In this document: piece after piece, positions 15,195 to 21,679 of the stretch
Numbering within the stretch: position 1 is the stretch's first letter
Layout: every line of letters starts with the position of its first letter
NCBI GenBank assembly: GCA_017992755.1
Contig: JAGONZ010000001.1
Span: forward strand, 1 to 37,905
DNA length: 37,905 bases
Reading direction: 5' to 3'
From: Candidatus Buchananbacteria bacterium
Lineage (GTDB): Bacteria; Patescibacteriota; Patescibacteriia; 2-01-FULL-39-33
Notes under the pieces: generated by a model
What the model saw: only the letters and a program-made list of their open reading frames with translations
What the model was told of the DNA's origin: nothing
Database searches by the model: none
Program-made: the position numbers and the translations under genes

Positions 15195-15263
15195 AGTCGT
15201 GCTAAGCTAAGGCCAGGAAGGGAAGCAATTGTCGTGCCGGGGCGTCTCTCGTAGACGCCTTTT
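15195..15263 (+). ncRNA. ffs: Probable small SRP RNA (4.5S type)
   Basis: The segment AAGGCCAGGAAGGGAAGCA (about 15209-15227) resembles the conserved apical part of bacterial SRP RNA (AGGTCCGGAAGGAAGCA), with a GGAA-containing loop and the AAGCA strand of the asymmetric internal loop. It is followed by GTGCCGGGG, as in the family's GTGCCGGGA, and then by a terminator. The lower stem is not obvious by eye and no separate promoter is seen, so the 5' end is uncertain. Confidence 0.55.
15241..15263 (+). terminator. Intrinsic terminator of the SRP RNA/receiver unit
   Basis: GGCGTCT (15241-15247) pairs with AGACGCC (15253-15259) around CTCGT, followed by TTTT. Confidence 0.75.
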
Positions 15264-15294
15264 GCATCTACGATAGACTTGCTCAATTATTGTC

Positions 15295-15350
15295 ATCCCG
15301 GAAAATTCGCAAGAGCGAGCTACTGCGAGCGGTGCGGATTTATCCGGGAT
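15295..15350. repeat. Long imperfect palindrome (REP/MITE-like)
   Basis: ATCCCGGA (15295-15302) pairs perfectly with TCCGGGAT (15343-15350), and the adjoining AAATTCGCA pairs with TGCGGATTT apart from one wobble. The result is a near-continuous stem of about 17 bp around a GC-rich core. It codes for nothing and lies between a terminator and a promoter, as mobile intergenic palindromes often do. Confidence 0.6.
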
Positions 15351-15357
15351 CTCCAAG

Positions 15358-15386
15358 TTGACTGTCAGCTCCAGACGATATACACT
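15358..15386 (+). promoter_or_regulatory. Promoter of the ileS operon
   Basis: TTGACT (15358-15363), 17 bases, TACACT (15381-15386). The transcript would start near 15393, just before the T-box specifier hairpin. Confidence 0.7.
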
Positions 15387-15392
15387 ATCTTT

Positions 15393-15550
15393 AAAGCAAT
15401 AATCTCAGCTATCACTGGGAGCGCTGTCGGAAGAAATGCGCCTAGCGCACGTAGACCCGGCCGGTTGGACCGTAATCTCCAGTAATTAAGTATTCGCCCA
15501 AGATGGTACCGCCCGCGAGGGCTCTTGGCCGCCCTATTAGGGGCGGTTTT
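15393..15550 (+). promoter_or_regulatory. Isoleucine T-box riboswitch (ultrashort stem I)
   Basis: A 6-bp hairpin, TCTCAG/CTGGGA (15403-15408 with 15415-15420, one wobble), carries the loop CTATCA with ATC, an Ile codon, followed by A. Downstream, CCAAGA (15498-15503), the bulge TGGTACC (15504-15510), GCCC-GCGA-GGGC (15511-15522) and TCTTGG (15523-15528) form a textbook T-box antiterminator. Bulge TGGT would pair with a tRNA ending A-CCA. A terminator follows: CCGCCC/GGGCGG (15529-15534 with 15541-15546) plus TTTTATTTATTTT. ACCGCC within the T-box could also pair with the same GGGCGG, which would give the exclusive switch. Intermediate hairpins lie at 15440-15475. Confidence 0.88.
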
Positions 15551-15559
15551 ATTTATTTT

Positions 15560-16135
15560 ATGAGTTTAGCGCCAATAAATGAAGTTGATGATGAGTGGTT
15601 GCTGGCCGGTATTAGATTTGTGATATCTTTTATAGCGGCGCAATTTCTGGGTGTGGCGGTTGTCGCTATGATTCTCCCGATATTAATGTTTGATGTCACG
15701 CTGGCGCATGATCATATATTTGGATCCCTCATAAGCTTTGGAGGGATCATCAATGCCTGGAATCCGGAGGGGGACTCTATTGATTCAGGCGATGTTATGT
15801 ATATGTTTTCAATTCTCTCCCTTATATTTTTTGCTGGGGTGAGTGCAATCACTTGGGGTATTAAGATGCTGTTCAAAAATCAACCCAAATTTACCACCAA
15901 AGCTAGGTTTTTGAACGCGGCAATTGTAACAGCCATAATTTACGGTTTAGGTTTTCTGGCAATTGCCTATGATCAGAAAGATTTTGAAGGATTTATCTTG
16001 ATTCTACTGCTCTTTTACGCCATAAGTATGGGGTTACTATCTATCTACTACGGCTTAAGTTATATAAAAGATAATTTAATTCTCATTAAACAAACCATCT
16101 TCGATAAAATCTCAAAAGCATATGAAATCAAATAA
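15560..16135 (+). CDS. Four-helix membrane protein cotranscribed with ileS
   Basis: The 191-residue protein has about four strongly hydrophobic segments (near 17-45, 78-100, 120-140 and 146-170) and a short charged tail, with no motif I recognise. The ATG at 15560 directly follows the T-box terminator run; the upstream extension would be read from the riboswitch and is rejected. Its end overlaps the ileS start by 14 nt, so the two are translationally coupled and both should respond to isoleucine charging. A role in uptake of an amino acid or peptide is conceivable from that control, but nothing in the sequence shows it. Confidence 0.75.
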   Translation: MSLAPINEVDDEWLLAGIRFVISFIAAQFLGVAVVAMILPILMFDVTLAHDHIFGSLISFGGIINAWNPEGDSIDSGDVMYMFSILSLIFFAGVSAITWGIKMLFKNQPKFTTKARFLNAAIVTAIIYGLGFLAIAYDQKDFEGFILILLLFYAISMGLLSIYYGLSYIKDNLILIKQTIFDKISKAYEIK

Positions 16136-19103
16136 TCCAACACAGTCAAAAAAACACCCACTCGTTCTCGCCGAAGAAGAAACTCAGAAGCAGTGGCAGG
16201 CCAAACAAATATTTGAAAAGAGCGTAGCGAAAGATGCGCCAAAAGGCGATTACGTGTTTTATGATGGCCCACCATTTGCGACGGGCATGCCGCATTATGG
16301 TCACCTACTGCCGGGTATTATGAAAGATGTGATGCCTCGCTATCAGACGATGCGCGGGTATCGCGTGGAACGGCGCTGGGGTTGGGATTGCCATGGGTTG
16401 CCAATTGAAAATATTGTTGAAAAAGAACTCGGCTTTAAACACAAAAAAGAAATCGAGGAATTTGGTGTGGCCAAATTCAATGAGCTCTGCCGGAGTAAAG
16501 TCTTAGGCTACGTCGAAGAATGGAAAACCGCCATGGGCCGCTTTGGGCGCTGGGCTGATATGGACAACGCCTACACCACGATGAGTCGGGAGTATATGGA
16601 AAGTGTGTGGTGGGTGTTTAAATCACTCTGGGACAAAGACTTGATCTATGAAGGCTACAAATCAATGCATATCTGTCCGCGCTGCGAGACGACGTTGTCG
16701 CAGCAGGAGGTAAGCGAAGGGTATAAAACGATTAAAGATTGGTCAGTGACGGTTAAGCTCGAACTGGTTGATGAACCAGGAACATTCTTACTGGCCTGGA
16801 CTACTACGCCGTGGACATTACCAGCCAATGTTGCACTTGCTGTTAGTAAAACGGCAGAATATTCGTTATGGGAAGTAAAGAAGATGACACTTGATAATTA
16901 TGAGATTATTGATGAAAAGATAGAAAAATATATATTATCGACAGACGCGGCTTTAAAGCTATTTGGATTAGATGATCTTAAGCCTATTACTCGAGGAGGT
17001 CCTGGGCCAAATGATGAACAAATCGCATACAATATTCTTGAAAGGTTTAACGGGTCTGAAATCATTGGGCAATCTTATAAGCCTTTATTTGATTATTATC
17101 CCGACTTAAAAGATATTTGGAATAAAGATATTACAGATATTGGTACAGGCAGAAAGGTTTATGGAGCAGAGTTTGTAACCAACAATGAAGGTACAGGCAT
17201 AGTTCATATTGCCCCTGCATTTGGTGAGAATGACTATCAATTAGGATTAAAAGAAGGTTTGCCATTTGTTCAGAATGTGGGTATGGATGGGAAATATGAT
17301 CAAACAGTCACCGATTTTGCAGGGATGTCAGTGAAGCCAATCGATGATCACATGGCGACCGATGTTGAGATCATCAAGTACTTAGCCAAGCGAAATTTAT
17401 TATTCGCCAAAGAAAAAATCGAACACAGTTATCCGCACTGTTGGCGCTGTGATACGCCCTTGCTTAACTACGCGACGAGCTCGTGGTTTGTGGCGGTGAC
17501 GAAAATCAAAAATGATTTACTGTCAAACGCGAAGCAGATTAACTGGTTCCCGGAGCACATTAAAGAAGGCCGCTTTGGTAAGTGGCTCGAAGGCGCGCGT
17601 GATTGGTCGATTTCGCGCCAGCGTTTTTGGGCATCGGTCATGCCGGTTTGGAAATGTTCGTGCGGTGAAACCAAGGTGTTTGGTTCAGTGGCCGAGTTAG
17701 AAGCGGCCAGTAATCAGCAAATTAATGATTTGCACAAACACATCGTGGATGAAATTACGATCCAATGTGAAAAATGCGGTGAAACGATGCACCGAATTCC
17801 AGATGTCCTCGACACCTGGTTCGACAGCGGCTCGATGCCGTACGCGCAATTACAGTATCCGTTTACCAATGAAGACAAATTGGCTGAGCGCTTCCCAGCA
17901 GATTTCATTGCCGAAGGTCAGGACCAAACCCGGGCTTGGTTTTATTATCTACATGTACTGGCTGGCGCTTTGAAAGGCTCAGTGGCATTCAAGCAGGTGA
18001 TTGTTAACGGGATTGTACTGGCTGAAGATGGCAAGAAAATGTCCAAAAAGCTCCAGAATTATCCGCCGCTTGATACAGTCTTGGATCAATATGGTGCTGA
18101 TGCGTTGCGGTATTATTTGGTGACCTCGCCAGGGGTGGCGGCTGAGAATTTAAGCTTCTCAGAAAAAGGGGTCAAGGAAGTATTCCAAAAAGTCGTCATG
18201 CTAACAAGCAACGTCGTCAGTTTTTATGAAATGTATAAAACTGAAACCGTTGGCCTGACACCGAGCGAGCACATTCTCGATCGCTGGATTATTGCCAAGC
18301 TCAATGTATTGATTAGCGACGTCGAAACGAGCATGGCTAGCTATGATTTAGCGCGCGCTTCCCGACCAATCCAAGAATTTATTGATGAGCTCTCAACGTG
18401 GTGGTTGCGTCGTTCACGTGATCGCTTTAAAGGTGCTGACAAAATGCCAGCGCTAACGACCTTGCGCCAAGTATTACTTGAACTGTCAAAAGTAATGGCG
18501 CCGTTTACGCCGTTTATGGCTGAGCGCGTGTATGCAGCGGCTTCAGGTGAATTAGAATCAGTGCATCTTGATGCCTGGCCGGTCGCGCAACCAGTTGACC
18601 GCGAAGTAATTGAGCGAATGGATCGCGTGCGTGAAATTGTTGAATTATCTTTGGCTAAGCGCGCCGAGACCGGAATTAAAATTCGCCAACCGCTTTCTGA
18701 ATTGGCAGTAACTGGCCCCAAAGTCACCGAACTCCAAGGTGAGCTCGCGCAGATTATTATGGATGAACTAAATGTAAAAAATGTCACCTTCGCTGATAAT
18801 GAAACATTAGCTGTTGCGCTTAATACTGAACTAACTCCTGAATTACAGCGCGAAGGGTTATTGCGTGAACTCATCCGCAGTGTTAACGATCTCCGCAAAA
18901 AGATGGGCCTGACAATTCAAGATCGAGTGGTGATTAGCTGGCAGAGTGACAGTGTTGTCATTCAAGAAATGTTGGCTGATGACACCTTACTCAATGAATT
19001 ATTAGACTCAACATTAGCTGACGAATATCGCCAAGCCGAAACCGAAGGCGAAGTCTTAAAGTTGAATGGCGAGCAAATAACGATTGCGATTGTAAAAAAA
19101 TAA
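16122..19103 (+). CDS. ileS: Isoleucyl-tRNA synthetase, type 2 (eukaryote-like)
   Basis: This 993-residue class I synthetase charges tRNA-Ile. FYDGPPFATGMPHYGHLLPG holds the HIGH signature as HYGH, the form seen in eukaryote-like type 2 enzymes. The CP1 editing domain spans about residues 200-410, with AWTTTPWTLPANVALA and GTGIVHIAPAFGENDY. Next come HCWRCDTPL, DWSISRQRFW, a zinc-ribbon segment (CSCGETK, CEKCGET), DTWFDSGSMPY, and KMSKKLQNYP as KMSKS. The anticodon-binding and C-terminal domains follow. The bases at about 16861-17280 are markedly AT-richer than the rest of the gene, which suggests a mosaic editing domain. The gene is under an upstream T-box and overlaps the membrane-protein gene. 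Confidence 0.97.
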   Translation: MKSNNPTQSKKHPLVLAEEETQKQWQAKQIFEKSVAKDAPKGDYVFYDGPPFATGMPHYGHLLPGIMKDVMPRYQTMRGYRVERRWGWDCHGLPIENIVEKELGFKHKKEIEEFGVAKFNELCRSKVLGYVEEWKTAMGRFGRWADMDNAYTTMSREYMESVWWVFKSLWDKDLIYEGYKSMHICPRCETTLSQQEVSEGYKTIKDWSVTVKLELVDEPGTFLLAWTTTPWTLPANVALAVSKTAEYSLWEVKKMTLDNYEIIDEKIEKYILSTDAALKLFGLDDLKPITRGGPGPNDEQIAYNILERFNGSEIIGQSYKPLFDYYPDLKDIWNKDITDIGTGRKVYGAEFVTNNEGTGIVHIAPAFGENDYQLGLKEGLPFVQNVGMDGKYDQTVTDFAGMSVKPIDDHMATDVEIIKYLAKRNLLFAKEKIEHSYPHCWRCDTPLLNYATSSWFVAVTKIKNDLLSNAKQINWFPEHIKEGRFGKWLEGARDWSISRQRFWASVMPVWKCSCGETKVFGSVAELEAASNQQINDLHKHIVDEITIQCEKCGETMHRIPDVLDTWFDSGSMPYAQLQYPFTNEDKLAERFPADFIAEGQDQTRAWFYYLHVLAGALKGSVAFKQVIVNGIVLAEDGKKMSKKLQNYPPLDTVLDQYGADALRYYLVTSPGVAAENLSFSEKGVKEVFQKVVMLTSNVVSFYEMYKTETVGLTPSEHILDRWIIAKLNVLISDVETSMASYDLARASRPIQEFIDELSTWWLRRSRDRFKGADKMPALTTLRQVLLELSKVMAPFTPFMAERVYAAASGELESVHLDAWPVAQPVDREVIERMDRVREIVELSLAKRAETGIKIRQPLSELAVTGPKVTELQGELAQIIMDELNVKNVTFADNETLAVALNTELTPELQREGLLRELIRSVNDLRKKMGLTIQDRVVISWQSDSVVIQEMLADDTLLNELLDSTLADEYRQAETEGEVLKLNGEQITIAIVKK

Positions 19104-19390
19104 GTCCAGCGCGGGGCGCTGGACGTGGATGTGGCGGTTTATTCCGCCTAAGATTTCAATATTTTCCGGGGGTTGTATGGGCATTGCCCATGCGGGTATT
19201 GCGCATTGGCTGGCAATGGGTAATCCTCCGGAGGGGGCATTGCTGTCTTCCCCTGCGTCCTGCGTTCCCGATCGAGTCTCAGAACTTCCTGGACCATCGA
19301 ACATTCCAAGGCTGTGTGTATTCCTGCATGCGGCATACTTCCTAAATTCCTCCGTTTTTCCGCCGTTTTCTTGCCAATATATAAGGGACA
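19094..19390 (-). ncRNA. Free-standing short transcript of unknown function, GGA-rich
   Basis: A near-consensus promoter and a strong terminator, both minus-strand, bracket about 290 nt between ileS and ruvA. The predicted RNA contains 15 GGA triplets by my count, 12 of them in its first 180 nt, often as AGGA or CGGA. It also has several small hairpins, such as GGCGG/CCGCC (about 19133-19148). I find no match by eye to tmRNA, RNase P RNA or 6S RNA. It contains one open frame, 19148-19336 (62 codons, starting MPHAGIH, rich in Pro and Arg), with GGAGG 12 nt upstream of its ATG. The unit could therefore encode a small protein instead. Confidence 0.55.
19104..19124 (-). terminator. Terminator of the short minus-strand unit
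   Basis: GTCCAGCGC and GCGCTGGAC form a 9-bp stem around a 3-nt loop. Read on the minus strand it is followed by TTATTTTTTT (19103-19094). On the plus strand there is no T run, so it does not look designed for ileS. Confidence 0.75.
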
Positions 19391-19396
19391 GTCCAC

Positions 19397-19425
19397 ATGA
19401 TAGCACGGTGCAAAGAATATGTCAA
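19397..19425 (-). promoter_or_regulatory. Near-consensus promoter of the short minus-strand unit
   Basis: On the minus strand a perfect TTGACA (19420-19425), exactly 17 bases, and TATCAT (19397-19402). It is divergent from the ruvA promoter. Confidence 0.75.
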
Positions 19426-19447
19426 CCATGACGCTCAAGGTCTAAAA

Positions 19448-19456
19448 TGCTATAGT
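19448..19456 (+). promoter_or_regulatory. Extended -10 promoter of ruvA, leaderless arrangement
   Basis: TGC followed by TATAGT (19451-19456), with a weak ATGACG 17 bases upstream. The ruvA ATG at 19464 is at the expected transcription start. Confidence 0.55.
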
Positions 19457-19463
19457 TGTCTAT

Positions 19464-20042
19464 ATGATCGGTTACCTTAAAGGCACTATTCTCTATAAAT
19501 CCCAGCAATTAAAGAAAGATAATCATTTGATTATCGAGGTTTCGGGTGTTGGCTATAAAGTGTTTGCGCTCAATCGCACGCTCAATGACGCTCGATTAGG
19601 CGATAGCTTGGAAATGCACATCTATACACAAGTCGGTGAAGCGGTGCTTGATCTGTATGGCTTTAGCTCACGTGATGAGTTGGAATTTTTCGAGCTGCTT
19701 ATTACTTTGCAAGGCATTGGCCCACGATCAGCCCTAGATATTTTGCAAAAAGCTAAAATTGACGACATTCGCCAGGCGGTTTTGGGCGGTAACCATGAGT
19801 TACTGGCCAAGGTCTCGGGCTTGGGTCCAAAGACGGCTCAAAAGATTGTGGTGGGCTTGAAAGATAAGATCGGCGGCGTCGATGTGGCTGCTGGTTGGAG
19901 CGCACCGTACCAAGATGCGCTCGAGGCATTGGTCGGCTTGGGCTACAGTGCCGGCGAAGCACGACAAGCGCTGGAGTCGGTTGAAGGTGCAAGCGTTGAG
20001 GAGCAAGTGAAAGGTGCGTTGAAGGCCTTGAGCAAAAAGTAA
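19464..20042 (+). CDS. ruvA: Holliday junction DNA helicase subunit RuvA
   Basis: RuvA binds four-way junctions and loads the RuvB motor for branch migration. The 192-residue protein has the full family plan: an N-terminal OB-fold (MIGYLKG to about 65, including VSGVGYKVF), two helix-hairpin-helix motifs (LQGIGPRSALDIL near 83-95 and VSGLGPKTAQKIV near 117-129), and a C-terminal RuvB-binding domain (DALEALVGLGYSAGEAR). ruvB and ruvC are not in the window. The ATG is set by the family's MIG start and by the promoter just upstream. Confidence 0.95.
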   Translation: MIGYLKGTILYKSQQLKKDNHLIIEVSGVGYKVFALNRTLNDARLGDSLEMHIYTQVGEAVLDLYGFSSRDELEFFELLITLQGIGPRSALDILQKAKIDDIRQAVLGGNHELLAKVSGLGPKTAQKIVVGLKDKIGGVDVAAGWSAPYQDALEALVGLGYSAGEARQALESVEGASVEEQVKGALKALSKK

Positions 20043-20057
20043 TTATTAAACGTCACC

Positions 20058-20084
20058 ATTGTAGGGGCGGTTCGCGAACCGCCC
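20058..20084. repeat. REP-like perfect palindrome
   Basis: GGGCGGTTCGCGAACCGCCC (20065-20084) is a perfect 20-bp palindrome introduced by TTGTAGG. It sits between ruvA and the MurE-like gene. The same TTGTAGGGGCG opening occurs at 11951. Confidence 0.6.
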
Positions 20085-20097
20085 GCATAATATCCCG

Positions 20098-21405
20098 ATG
20101 TTACATCAAATCAAAAAACTCATCCCCGCCCCGTGGTTCCAGTACTACCATTTATTTTTGGCGTACTTGGCTGCGTGGCGATATGCCAACCCGTCTAACG
20201 AATTAATCGTCATCGGCGTCACCGGTACGAATGGTAAATCGACGACGGTAATGATGATCGCACGGATGTTGGAGGACGCCGGCTTTCGGGTTGGCGCGAC
20301 ATCGACAGCGCTATTTAAAATCGGCGAGCGCGAATGGCTCAATAATCAAAAGATGACGATGCTCGGTCGGTTTCAATTGCAAAAGATGTTGCGAGCGATG
20401 GTCAATGCCAAATGTCAGTATGCAGTGATCGAAACTTCGTCGCAGGGGATCGAACAGTTCCGTCACATCGGGATTAATTTTGATGTGGTGGTGTTTACGA
20501 ATCTGACACCTGAGCACATCGAAGCGCATGGCGGGTTTGAGAATTATAAAAAAGCGAAACTGAAACTGTTTAAAAAGATTTCAGTTGATAAGCATAAATA
20601 TTTAGGCGGTGAGAAAATTGAAAAAGTAATTATTGCGAATCGCGACAGTGACCATGCCGATGATTTTCTAAACTTTAGTGTTGATGAAAAAATAACTTTT
20701 GGTATTAATTCGGACGCCGATGTTAAGGCTGAAGATATTGTTGCTGATCAGGAAGGAATTTCATTTGTGGTTGATAGCCAGCAAGTTGATCTCCAATTGT
20801 TTGGGCGGTTTAATATTTATAATGCGTTGGCAGTATTGGCTGTAGCGGAGTCGCAAGATATTGATTTGCCAATCGCCGCCGAGGCCTTAGCCAAGATTGA
20901 AACGATGCCGGGTCGCTTTGAATTTGTCACGCACGAACCGTTCGCGGTGCTGGTTGATTATGCATATGAACCAGAAGGGTTACGGCAGTGTTATCAGGCG
21001 ATTAAAGATCACCAATTAGTGGCGCCCAGCAATAAATTAATCCATCTCTTAGGTTCATGCGGTGGCGGCCGCGATGTCGCCCGCCGACCAACCCTCGGTC
21101 AAATGGCCGGCGAAACGGCTCAGATTGTGATCGTGACCAACGAAGATCCGTATGATGATAATCCGGAAGAGATTATTACTAATGTCGCCAAGGGTGCCAT
21201 TGATGCTGGTAAAATTATTAATCAAAATTTGTTTACAATTACCGATCGTCGTGAAGCGATTGCTAAAGCCTTTTCATTGGCTCAGTCCGGTGATTTAGTA
21301 TTGTTAACCGGTAAGGGCTCAGAGCAGGTGATTTGTGTTGCTGGTGGGAAGAAGATTAAGTGGGATGAGCGGCAGGTGGCGAGGGAGTTGTTGAGCAAGA
21401 AGTAG
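20098..21405 (+). CDS. murE: MurE-like Mur ligase lacking the N-terminal domain
   Basis: The 435-residue protein resembles UDP-MurNAc-L-Ala-D-Glu--amino acid ligase (MurE), which adds the third stem-peptide residue. It has the P-loop GTNGKSTT (43-50), ETSSQGIEQFRH, FTNLTPEHIEAHG with the metal-binding His, MPGRFE before the C-terminal domain, and LLGSCGGGRD. The usual N-terminal UDP-recognition domain (about 90 residues) is reduced to a short hydrophobic stretch. DYAYEPEGL replaces the family DYAHTPDAL. Where diaminopimelate-specific enzymes have DNPR this protein reads EDPY, so the added residue is probably not read in the usual way. A CATAAT 6 bases before the ATG suggests a leaderless message. 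Confidence 0.8.
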   Translation: MLHQIKKLIPAPWFQYYHLFLAYLAAWRYANPSNELIVIGVTGTNGKSTTVMMIARMLEDAGFRVGATSTALFKIGEREWLNNQKMTMLGRFQLQKMLRAMVNAKCQYAVIETSSQGIEQFRHIGINFDVVVFTNLTPEHIEAHGGFENYKKAKLKLFKKISVDKHKYLGGEKIEKVIIANRDSDHADDFLNFSVDEKITFGINSDADVKAEDIVADQEGISFVVDSQQVDLQLFGRFNIYNALAVLAVAESQDIDLPIAAEALAKIETMPGRFEFVTHEPFAVLVDYAYEPEGLRQCYQAIKDHQLVAPSNKLIHLLGSCGGGRDVARRPTLGQMAGETAQIVIVTNEDPYDDNPEEIITNVAKGAIDAGKIINQNLFTITDRREAIAKAFSLAQSGDLVLLTGKGSEQVICVAGGKKIKWDERQVARELLSKK

Positions 21406-21426
21406 AAAATATAAAGTAAAAAGAAG

Positions 21427-21458
21427 AGCCCCGAACGAATATCGTTCGGGGCTTTTTG
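21427..21458 (+). terminator. Intrinsic terminator after the MurE-like gene
   Basis: A 12-bp perfect stem, AGCCCCGAACGA (21427-21438) with its complement (21442-21453), is closed by a 3-nt loop and followed by TTTTT. Confidence 0.9.
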
Positions 21459-21469
21459 TTGTGTGTTGG

Positions 21470-21679
21470 TTAAGTGAAGAGAATAATGCGGCGCAAGTAT
21501 ACATCCTTGCTCTGACTGGCGATCTCATAGCACTGTTCGAGGAAATCAGCATAGTGCTCCTGATCAGCGCGGGCAATGGCGAGGGCGTCACGGAGCGTTT
21601 CCTCATCATCGAGCAATGCTAGTCCTACAGCACCTGAAAGATCGCCGCCTTGTTTGAAGAACTCAAGTAGTGAGTTCAT
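21470..21679 (-). CDS. Small acidic helical protein
   Basis: The 69-residue protein is translated from the ATG at 21679, which lies inside the last codons of the zinc-ribbon gene (17-nt overlap). AAGGA lies about 10 nt upstream of it. The composition is acidic and helical (LALLDDEETLRDALAIARADQE), with one Cys and no recognised motif. A longer reading from 21802 would run through the zinc-ribbon gene in another frame and is rejected. Coupling to that gene suggests the two proteins act together, for example as a regulator pair; that is inference. Confidence 0.55.
   Translation of the reverse strand: MNSLLEFFKQGGDLSGAVGLALLDDEETLRDALAIARADQEHYADFLEQCYEIASQSKDVYLRRIILFT

Noticed and set aside
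18341-18898. 185-codon open frame on the minus strand inside ileS
   Set aside because: It runs antisense through well-conserved ileS sequence, is Ser/Arg-rich as expected of a shadow frame, and has no promoter or Shine-Dalgarno.
19104-19390. tmRNA, RNase P RNA or 6S RNA in the ileS-ruvA gap
   Set aside because: I looked for the conserved RNase P core (GAGGAAAGTCC), a tmRNA with a CCA-type end, and the 6S long-hairpin pattern; none is present.
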